NCBI RefSeq assembly: GCF_009856625.1
Contig: NZ_CP047241.1
Coordinates: 992,001 to 1,056,000 of the forward strand
Reading direction: 5' to 3'
Length of the DNA: 64,000 nt
From: Aquitalea denitrificans
Lineage (GTDB): Bacteria > Pseudomonadota > Gammaproteobacteria > Burkholderiales > Chromobacteriaceae
Shown one piece after another: positions 1-6,036 of the stretch; the first letter of the stretch is position 1, and each line of letters begins with the position of its first letter. A program made the position numbers and the translations under genes. The notes under the pieces are model-generated. The model saw only the letters and a list, made by a program, of their open reading frames with translations, did no database searches and was not told where the DNA came from.

Positions 1-143
1 CACAAGGTGAGCAGGGCATCACCGGCTACCAGCACTACACTCAGCAACAGGCAGGGCCAGATACGGGGTGGTGTCGCCAGCGGGACTGCGGCATAAGCCG
101 GTGTACTGGCATGCCGCTGTGCTGCGTCCATGGTGCAGTGCAT
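1..143 (-). CDS. Partial membrane protein downstream of tle1 (unknown)
   Basis: Reading frame on the minus strand that runs off the left edge of the window. Its ATG overlaps the stop of the phospholipase gene (TAATG arrangement at 145-141), and a second in-frame ATG lies at 131. The 47 visible residues are a short polar leader followed by a hydrophobic stretch, WPCLLLSVVLVAGDALLTL, that fits one transmembrane segment. The overlap implies translational coupling to the T6SS effector, so this may be an accessory of the effector module. No family can be recognised from this fragment. That it is a real gene is inferred from the overlap and the membrane segment. Confidence 0.45.
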   Translation of the reverse strand, partial: MHCTMDAAQRHASTPAYAAVPLATPPRIWPCLLLSVVLVAGDALLTL

Positions 144-2416
144 TAGCCTCCCCCTTGCTGCCGGGCCAATTCCGCCGGCTGTGCCTGAGCCCCGGCAGGC
201 GGTTCGCAGCTTGCCGCCGCTTTTTGCAAGGCGTTCAGATAGCGCTTGTTGGTGATGTCATCGTACAAAATCGTCCGCAAGCGGAAGTAACTGCCGTCTG
301 TCTCGCGGTTGCCGGTGGCTGCCACCATGAACCAGGCGCGCGAGTCGTGTATGTGCTCGTCAAACAAGGCCAGCAGATCGCGGTTGGCCGCGGCGCTCAG
401 GCCCTGGCCATTGCCTGCGTCACGCCAGCGTTGCTCGCCTTCGCGCAGCAAATAAACCCCTTCGTATTCGTGGTCCGGGTTGATCGGGCGGGAGAGTAGC
501 GTAGCCAGCCACAGGCCGGTCTGGGTCAAGGTCCAATGCCAGGGGCGGTCCCAGTCCGGGTCGCTGTCAATCAGACTAGCCTGGCCTGGTTCGGCCAGCG
601 GGCTGGGCAGGCGCTTGCCCTTTTCATTGAACCGCTGGTCCACCCGCCGCCAGTGCAGATAGTCTTCGCGAAACTCCAGCGCCGCTTCGCGCAGCTGTGA
701 GTGGTCCATGCTGGGGTCGAAGTCCTTGGCGGGGGATGGCACGCTCAGCCCCGGCACCACCTGGCCGCTGCGTGGGTCCACCACGCCGGGCGGGGCCGGG
801 TTGGCCGCCACCTTGTCCTGCGCTTTTTGTACATCGCGCATGGTGCTGCCGGGGCGGTTGATCACCGTGGCCAGTTCGTCTTGCGCCTGCTCATGTGCCT
901 GCGCTTGCTGCCAGGCGGTGTTGGCCCAGTCGTTATGCATGGCATCGTCCGGCGGAATGCGCCGGAAGGCGGCGGTTTGCTCCTGCTGCACCCCACCGCT
1001 GCCGCCCAGGCCACCGGCAAAGCGTTCGATGCGCCAGGCGGTGATCAGCGCGGTTTGCTTGACCACGATTTTTTCCACCGTGTCCTCGGCGCAGTCGCGC
1101 AGTTGCGCCCAGGCGTTGAAGCGGGTGATGAGTTTATCCGCCACATCAAAAGAGTTTTGAGTTTCCTCACCCATCCAGCGCCAGCTTTCGATACTGGCCA
1201 GCTTGCCTTCGCTGGTATCGTAATAACTTTTCGGCACCGTCATTGGCGCAGCGGCACGGAATGCCAATAGATACATGCGGCGCAGGGCAATCTGCGACAG
1301 CTGCATGCCCACCTCGCCGCCACAGCGGCCCTGCTCGCGCAGGCCGTAGCCACCGCCCACATCAGAATGCACGCCGGGGTAGACAAATTCGCCCAGATTG
1401 CCTGCCGGGTAGCGGCCGGACGGCAGCCGGGTGGAGTCCAGCGGAAAGCAGATGCGCTGCTCGTGCGCAGCCACCAGGTGCACATGCTGGCCAATAAAGC
1501 CGGGGGCCTGCGGCAACGGCATGGTATGGTCCGCCCAGTCCATATGGCCCAGCGCCGGCGGGCGGATGGCGGCCAGCCCCACCGAGGCCACGGTATCGAA
1601 CAGGCCGACAAACGGCACCTTCACCGGCACGCCAAACAGCCGGTACTTGCCATCCTCGCCGTACTCGCACAGCTCCAGCAACCAATGCAAGAAGGCGCGC
1701 GCCTCGGCCGCACCACGGGAGAAGCCATACACATGCACCCGCAAACCAGCCAGCTTGGGCGCTTGCTGCACCTCCAGATGCTGGATGATGGAGGCCATGC
1801 CATTGCGCATGGCCTGGCGGCGGCGCTGGCTGGGCGGCACCGGCCCCTGCCGCCGGGTATCCCAGTTATTCAACTCGCCGTTCACCATGTCGCAGGCAAT
1901 GCGATAGGCCTCATCATCCGGCAAGTCTTCCGGGTGGTCCGGGTCCGGGCTTTTCGATTTGCGCAACGCATCAATCAGCCGGGTCAGCCCCCACAGAATG
2001 CGCATCTGCCCGCCAGCGGCGTATTTCAGCCCGGCAGCAGAGAAGCTCATTTCATGGATTTCCTTGAACTGGGTACCCACCCCTTGCAGATAGTAGGAGA
2101 AGTAGCCATCGCGCGCCGCGCGCTCCCCCTGGATGGAGGCATCGTATAGCCGGGCAATATTGGAGTGGCTGTTGGTGAGCCGGTCGGTGGCGCGGTGGTT
2201 ATTGGTGCCATCGAAGAACAGCGACACATTGGTCACCAGCCCGCAAGGGGGCGGGCGGCGCTGGGCGCGGGCGGCCAGGCAGGCCTCCTGCATTTCCTGT
2301 TGCTGCAAATAGCGCGTATTGCGTAATTCCTGGGCATCACTGGGAAAGGCATCCAGCTGCTCATCCCAGGGGGCGGCCAGTTGGGCGTGTTCCAGGTTTA
2401 TTGCGCTTTCGGACAT
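143..2416 (-). CDS. tle1: T6SS Tle1-type phospholipase effector (DUF2235)
   Basis: Predicted antibacterial lipase, 757 residues, of the DUF2235/Tle1 group delivered by type VI secretion to hydrolyse target phospholipids. Visible signatures are FFDGTNN at about 67-73, the nucleophile elbow GFSRG at 231-235 (Ser233), a GLFDTVASVG segment and GVHSDVGGGY, typical of the Asp and His parts of the triad. There is no signal peptide, as expected for a T6SS cargo. It lies downstream of vgrG, a DUF4123 adaptor and three immunity lipoproteins. Its start overlaps the last immunity gene by 19 bp. The first ~40 residues are nearly identical to the N-termini of those immunity proteins and are probably a fused extra module, because the DUF2235 core begins only after residue 57. 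Biochemical specificity (PLA1 or PLA2) cannot be read from sequence. Confidence 0.88.
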   Translation of the reverse strand: MSESAINLEHAQLAAPWDEQLDAFPSDAQELRNTRYLQQQEMQEACLAARAQRRPPPCGLVTNVSLFFDGTNNHRATDRLTNSHSNIARLYDASIQGERAARDGYFSYYLQGVGTQFKEIHEMSFSAAGLKYAAGGQMRILWGLTRLIDALRKSKSPDPDHPEDLPDDEAYRIACDMVNGELNNWDTRRQGPVPPSQRRRQAMRNGMASIIQHLEVQQAPKLAGLRVHVYGFSRGAAEARAFLHWLLELCEYGEDGKYRLFGVPVKVPFVGLFDTVASVGLAAIRPPALGHMDWADHTMPLPQAPGFIGQHVHLVAAHEQRICFPLDSTRLPSGRYPAGNLGEFVYPGVHSDVGGGYGLREQGRCGGEVGMQLSQIALRRMYLLAFRAAAPMTVPKSYYDTSEGKLASIESWRWMGEETQNSFDVADKLITRFNAWAQLRDCAEDTVEKIVVKQTALITAWRIERFAGGLGGSGGVQQEQTAAFRRIPPDDAMHNDWANTAWQQAQAHEQAQDELATVINRPGSTMRDVQKAQDKVAANPAPPGVVDPRSGQVVPGLSVPSPAKDFDPSMDHSQLREAALEFREDYLHWRRVDQRFNEKGKRLPSPLAEPGQASLIDSDPDWDRPWHWTLTQTGLWLATLLSRPINPDHEYEGVYLLREGEQRWRDAGNGQGLSAAANRDLLALFDEHIHDSRAWFMVAATGNRETDGSYFRLRTILYDDITNKRYLNALQKAAASCEPPAGAQAQPAELARQQGGG

Positions 2417-3051
2417 GACTGACCCTCCAGTTGTTTGGCTTCAGCTCTCCACTGTTTGATCAGTGGATATTTCTGTTGGCAATCCAGTACCAGCCGTACC
2501 TGATGGCAGGGCAGGAACACCAGATTCAGGCCGCAGGTACTGCCATATCGTGGAATCTCCACCTGCGCGCTGTAGTGCTGGTAAGTCATTTGCTTTTTTT
2601 TCATGTACTCGCGAAAAGCGTTACGGTCTTTCGGACCACAATCCAAGCAAGGATTGGGGTCCTCCACCCAGCGCACGGTGGCCATCAGGCCGGGACGCCA
2701 GGTGCGGGGCAGCGTGGCGCAGCACTCCTCGCCGCCGGACACCCCGGCCACACCCAGAAACTCAAACTCGGCACTGATGACGGTGTAGATATGCGGGTTG
2801 AAGTCATACAGATGGGTAGGCACGCCAATCAGCCCGCCCCCCGGCCCGGCCAGGCTGGAGCACGCTGCCAGCCACGGCAGCAGCAGGCAGAGCAGCGCGC
2901 GCTTAAACCAGCGGATGCCGTGCCGCCAGAGCTGTCGCCGCCAATGGCGCATATCGCGCAGTTGCTGGGCAGCACCGGGGAAGGCATCCAGCTGCTCATC
3001 CCAGGGGGCGGCCAGTTGGGCGTGTTCCAGGTTTATTGCGCTTTCGGACAT
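2398..3051 (-). CDS. Tle1 immunity lipoprotein, DUF3304-like, copy 1
   Basis: 217-residue predicted lipoprotein expected to neutralise the adjacent phospholipase in the periplasm. A hydrophobic segment (52-60) ends in the lipobox LAAC with Cys64. The body has the DUF3304-like core CCATLPRTWRPGL followed by VRWVEDPNPC. The start at 3051 was chosen because GGAGGG lies 8 nt upstream and because all three copies begin with the same MSE..INLEH module; a longer open frame to 3087 lacks support. An in-frame ATG at residue 34 exists only in this copy and has no ribosome site. The stop lies 18 nt inside the effector gene, so the two are translationally coupled. The ~51-residue segment before the signal-like helix is abnormal for a lipoprotein. 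The immunity role is inferred from family and context. Confidence 0.82.
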   Translation of the reverse strand: MSESAINLEHAQLAAPWDEQLDAFPGAAQQLRDMRHWRRQLWRHGIRWFKRALLCLLLPWLAACSSLAGPGGGLIGVPTHLYDFNPHIYTVISAEFEFLGVAGVSGGEECCATLPRTWRPGLMATVRWVEDPNPCLDCGPKDRNAFREYMKKKQMTYQHYSAQVEIPRYGSTCGLNLVFLPCHQVRLVLDCQQKYPLIKQWRAEAKQLEGQSCPKAQ

Positions 3052-3686
3052 GACTGACCCTCCAGTTGTTTGGCTTCGGCTTCCCACTTCGCCAGCATCG
3101 GGAATACTTGTTTGCTATCAATCACCAGCCTGACCTGATGGCAGGGCAGGAAGGCCAGATTGATGCCATAGGTATCCTGGTACGGCGGAATCTCCACCTG
3201 CGCGCTGTAGTGCTGGTAGGTGGCTTCTTTCCTTTTCATGTATTCACGAAAAGCATTCTCATTTTTAGGACCGCACCCCAGGCAAGGATTGGGGTCCTCC
3301 ACCCAGCGCACGGTGGCCATCAGGCCGGGACGCCAGGTGCGGGGCAGCGTGGCGCAGCACACCTCACCGGCAAAAACCGCAGACTTGCCCAGAAACTCAA
3401 ACGTCACGGATTTGACGGTGTAGATATGCGGGTTGAAGTCATACAAATGGGTAGGCACGCCAATCAGCCCGCCCCCCGGCCCGGCCAGGCTGGAGCACGC
3501 TGCCAGCCACGGCAGCAGCAGGCAGAGCAGCGCGCGTTTAAGCCAGCGGATGCCGTGCCGCCAGAGCTGTTGCCGCCAGCGGCGCGTGTCGCGTAGTGCC
3601 TGGGCATCACTGGGAAAGGCATCCAGCTGCTCATCCCAGGGGGCGGCCAGTTGGGCATGTTCCAGGTTGATTACGGTTTCGGACAT
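3033..3686 (-). CDS. Tle1 immunity lipoprotein, DUF3304-like, copy 2
   Basis: Second tandem paralogue, 217 residues, starting MSETVINLEH with the same N-terminal module, lipobox LAAC and WRPGL core. It is the most diverged copy. The segment after IYTV reads KSVTFEFLGKSAVFAGEV where copies 1 and 3 read ISAEFEFLGVAGVSGGEE. It also has NENAFREYMKRKEA in place of DRNAFREYMKKKQM. Its C-terminal quarter matches copy 3 rather than copy 1. The start lies exactly 635 bp from the starts of copies 1 and 3, and its stop lies 18 nt inside copy 1. Between the module and the lipobox there is no alternative in-frame ATG, so the long N-terminal extension must be translated here. Divergence could widen the range of neutralised effectors, which is inference. 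Confidence 0.8.
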   Translation of the reverse strand: MSETVINLEHAQLAAPWDEQLDAFPSDAQALRDTRRWRQQLWRHGIRWLKRALLCLLLPWLAACSSLAGPGGGLIGVPTHLYDFNPHIYTVKSVTFEFLGKSAVFAGEVCCATLPRTWRPGLMATVRWVEDPNPCLGCGPKNENAFREYMKRKEATYQHYSAQVEIPPYQDTYGINLAFLPCHQVRLVIDSKQVFPMLAKWEAEAKQLEGQSCPKAQ

Positions 3687-4321
3687 GCTTGACCCTCCAG
3701 TTGTTTGGCTTCGGCTTCCCACTTCGCCAGCATCGGGAATACTTGTTTGCTATCAATCACCAGCCTGACCTGATGGCAGGGCAGGAAGGCCAGATTGATG
3801 CCATAGGTATCCTGGTACGGCGGAATCTCCAGCTGCGCGCTGTAGTGCTGGTAAGTCATTTGCTTTTTTTTCATGTACTCGCGAAAAGCGTTACGGTCTT
3901 TCGGACCACAATCCAAGCAAGGATTGGGGTCCTCCACCCAGCGCACGGTGGCCATCAGGCCGGGACGCCAGGTGCGGGGCAGCGTGGCGCAGCACTCCTC
4001 GCCGCCGGACACCCCGGCCACACCCAGAAACTCAAACTCGGCACTGATGACGGTGTAGATATGCGGGTTGAAGTCATACAGATGGGTAGGCACGCCAATC
4101 AGCCCGCCCCCCGGCCCGGCCAGGCTGGAGCACGCTGCCAGCCACGGCAGCAGCAGGCAGAGCAGCGTGCGTTTAAGCCAGCGGATGCCGTGCCGCCAGA
4201 GCTGTTGCTGCAAATAGCGCGTGTTGCGCAGTTGCTGGGCGTCACTGGGAAAGGCATCCAGCTGCTCATCCCAGGGGGCGGCCAGTTGGGCGTGTTCCAG
4301 GTTTATTGCGCTTTCGGACAT
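3671..4321 (-). CDS. Tle1 immunity lipoprotein, DUF3304-like, copy 3
   Basis: First transcribed immunity paralogue, 216 residues, same architecture: N-terminal module, hydrophobic segment, LAAC lipobox, DUF3304-like core. It is a mosaic. Residues 91-163 equal copy 1, while the stretch from EIPPYQDTYG to the C-terminus equals copy 2. Its module reads SDAQQLRNTRYLQQQ, closest to the effector version SDAQELRNTRYLQQQ. It ends GQACPKP, one codon shorter than the other copies. The upstream context differs from copies 1 and 2: a GGAG is present but more than 20 nt from the ATG, so initiation may be weaker or rely on coupling. A longer open frame reaching 4432 is judged spurious because it leaves the repeat unit. 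Confidence 0.8.
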   Translation of the reverse strand: MSESAINLEHAQLAAPWDEQLDAFPSDAQQLRNTRYLQQQLWRHGIRWLKRTLLCLLLPWLAACSSLAGPGGGLIGVPTHLYDFNPHIYTVISAEFEFLGVAGVSGGEECCATLPRTWRPGLMATVRWVEDPNPCLDCGPKDRNAFREYMKKKQMTYQHYSAQLEIPPYQDTYGINLAFLPCHQVRLVIDSKQVFPMLAKWEAEAKQLEGQACPKP

Positions 4322-4462
4322 GGCTGTTTCTGCACTTGTAAGTGCTCCAGTTGTTTGGCTGCTTATTTTTAAGATGGAAGCCCAGCTAAAAAATGTGGCT
4401 GCGTTGCACCGTTTTGCCGGGTACAACGCCATTCTTTCGCCGTTGAAAACAGTGAGCCATGC

Positions 4463-5149
4463 TTACTTGAAAAGTGGTGCAAGGTTTTTATTTAAAATTT
4501 TCAAGTAGTTGTTTGATAGCTTCTTAAATTCTTCTGTTTCTCTTTTCTCCTTGTCTTTGAAATTTTCGGTTGATGAGTTGTTTTTATTGATTGCTCGGAT
4601 GTAAGTAATGGAGATGTTGTTATTTTCTTTCGAGTAAAGTTGGATAGAGGCAAGTATGGGGGTGTCAAAGGCATATTTCGTCTCGAACGTATTGCAGTCG
4701 AGACTGGGTATTGCTTTGTTGTTGTTTGTAATTTCTTCCTCTGATTTTCCTGTGTAATTTTTTTCGCATATCTTTGGCAGGTAGGTAAAAGGTATGCTTT
4801 GACTCATCGTAATGCTTAGCATGTAGTCTGGCATTTGTTCTAAATTGTTTGATGAGGTGTATAGTTCAATGCCAATCTGATTTTTACTGACGATAAAAGA
4901 TCCAGTATCCAGTCCGCCAGGCAGTGGCTTCCATTCTCCCGGTGGGAGTGGAATATTGAAATTGCCTATTTTTATTTCCTTGCTGATTGGTTTGTTACTG
5001 TTTATCCAGTCTTTTAGTTGATCAATGCTTTCTTTTGAAAAATATATTTTTTCCGATTTTAATGTGTCGGCATGACTTGTTGCCGAAGTGCAGAGAATGC
5101 TGCTTAGCATTACAATGGCGATTGCGCTGTGACGGAGTGTGGTTGACAT
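4463..5149 (-). CDS. Secreted hypothetical protein, AT-rich, in effector module
   Basis: 228 residues with a clear Sec signal peptide (n-region MSTTLRHS, hydrophobic IAIVMLSSILC, likely cleavage after SHA near residue 27) and no lipobox. The mature part is rich in Asn, Lys and Ile with a GNFNIPLPPGEWKPLPGG segment. A good ribosome site, AAGGAAG, lies 8 nt before the ATG. The gene is conspicuously AT-rich against its high-GC neighbours, consistent with recent acquisition. It sits between the DUF4123 adaptor and the immunity array, so a second immunity or accessory role in the periplasm is possible, but I recognise no family and assign no function. Confidence 0.75.
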   Translation of the reverse strand: MSTTLRHSAIAIVMLSSILCTSATSHADTLKSEKIYFSKESIDQLKDWINSNKPISKEIKIGNFNIPLPPGEWKPLPGGLDTGSFIVSKNQIGIELYTSSNNLEQMPDYMLSITMSQSIPFTYLPKICEKNYTGKSEEEITNNNKAIPSLDCNTFETKYAFDTPILASIQLYSKENNNISITYIRAINKNNSSTENFKDKEKRETEEFKKLSNNYLKILNKNLAPLFK

Positions 5150-5199
5150 GGTGTGCTTCCTTTGTGGTTTAGCGGAGGTTTATTTGGTAATGGCTGGGG

Positions 5200-6036
5200 T
5201 TAATTACCCTTGAGGTGGTTGTTTGTTTTTCCTGTGTTTTGCAGTTTTTCATCAATAAAGGCATTGCGCTCTGGTTCAGAAAGCAGACTTTCCTCATCGG
5301 CAAGTAATTGCATTTGATAAAGAAGTTGCATCATGGCTTCTTTGTTAGGCAGGCCAAATTTATCAGCAGTGGCTTCATGGGTTTGTTGCCATTTTTCCGC
5401 CTGATGCCAGGCACTCAGCGCTTGTACGCTACCATCGCTCAGGTGTAGTACTTGATGTGGCCAGTCCGGCAAAGAGGGGAAATCAGTTGGGCGGTTTATC
5501 CGACTGGAAACGCCATCCCGGTCTTGCCAGTGAATGGAGTGAATGGGTTCGAAAACAAATTTGAATTCGGCAGGGGATAAATTGCTGAGTGCTATATGCA
5601 AACAACGTGGATCGTAAAAACGAAATATCATGGGTAGCAGGCCATCCTCCAGTTCCACTTGCGTGGCTTGTGTTAACCGTTGAGCAAGTTGATCCAGATT
5701 GATATGTGCTTGTGCGATGATGAAAATCAGACGAGGTTCATTTTCTATAATCTGCATTAATTCCAGTAATAGTTTTACTTGTGGTTGTTGCTCCGTGTTG
5801 ATGGCAATTAATACCGGCCCGGATACGGCTACCGATTGGTGAGCCGTATTGTCCAGTAACAGACGATGGGCTGGTTCTGTAGAGTGGTATCGAATGGTTT
5901 GCAGAATTAAATTCTTATCATCTGCCAGATCAATCATGGCAAATAGCTGGTTTTGCTTTTCTTGCCGTAGTTGGGTGAGCAATTCATCTAGCCATTCTGC
6001 TGTTGTATGCGATTTGGTTTTTTGTACATGCAACAT
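5200..6036 (-). CDS. DUF4123 T6SS effector adaptor/chaperone (Tap/Tec-like)
   Basis: 278-residue protein of the DUF4123 type. These adaptors load an effector onto the VgrG tip. Seen here are a hydrophobic alpha/beta N-terminal half (LFAMIDLADDKNLI, GPVLIAINTE, RLIFIIAQAHINLDQLAQRL) followed by LPMIFRFYDPRCL, the conserved RFYDPR motif of the family. The C-terminal third is polar and helical. Its ATG overlaps the vgrG stop (TAATG at 6038-6034), implying coupled translation with VgrG, and the phospholipase module follows. It therefore most likely mounts Tle1 on this VgrG. Base composition is somewhat more AT-rich than the structural T6SS genes, consistent with an exchangeable effector cassette. 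Confidence 0.85.
   Translation of the reverse strand: MLHVQKTKSHTTAEWLDELLTQLRQEKQNQLFAMIDLADDKNLILQTIRYHSTEPAHRLLLDNTAHQSVAVSGPVLIAINTEQQPQVKLLLELMQIIENEPRLIFIIAQAHINLDQLAQRLTQATQVELEDGLLPMIFRFYDPRCLHIALSNLSPAEFKFVFEPIHSIHWQDRDGVSSRINRPTDFPSLPDWPHQVLHLSDGSVQALSAWHQAEKWQQTHEATADKFGLPNKEAMMQLLYQMQLLADEESLLSEPERNAFIDEKLQNTGKTNNHLKGN

Larger units (their letters stand above)
2417..4321 (-). repeat. Three 635-bp tandem units carrying immunity genes
   Basis: The starts of the effector and the three immunity genes lie at 2416, 3051, 3686 and 4321, exactly 635 bp apart each time. Each unit holds the N-terminal module, the lipoprotein body and the intergenic ribosome site. Because 635 is not a multiple of three, the copies stay separate genes rather than fusing. 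The module at the 5' end of the effector (about 2300-2416) is a partial fourth copy. No indels separate the units, so the duplications are recent or homogenised by gene conversion. Confidence 0.9.

Noticed and set aside
3052..3087. N-terminal extension of immunity copy 1 (and the same in copies 2 and 3)
   Set aside because: The extra residues lie upstream of the GGAGGG site that directs the MSES start and are not shared across all copies.
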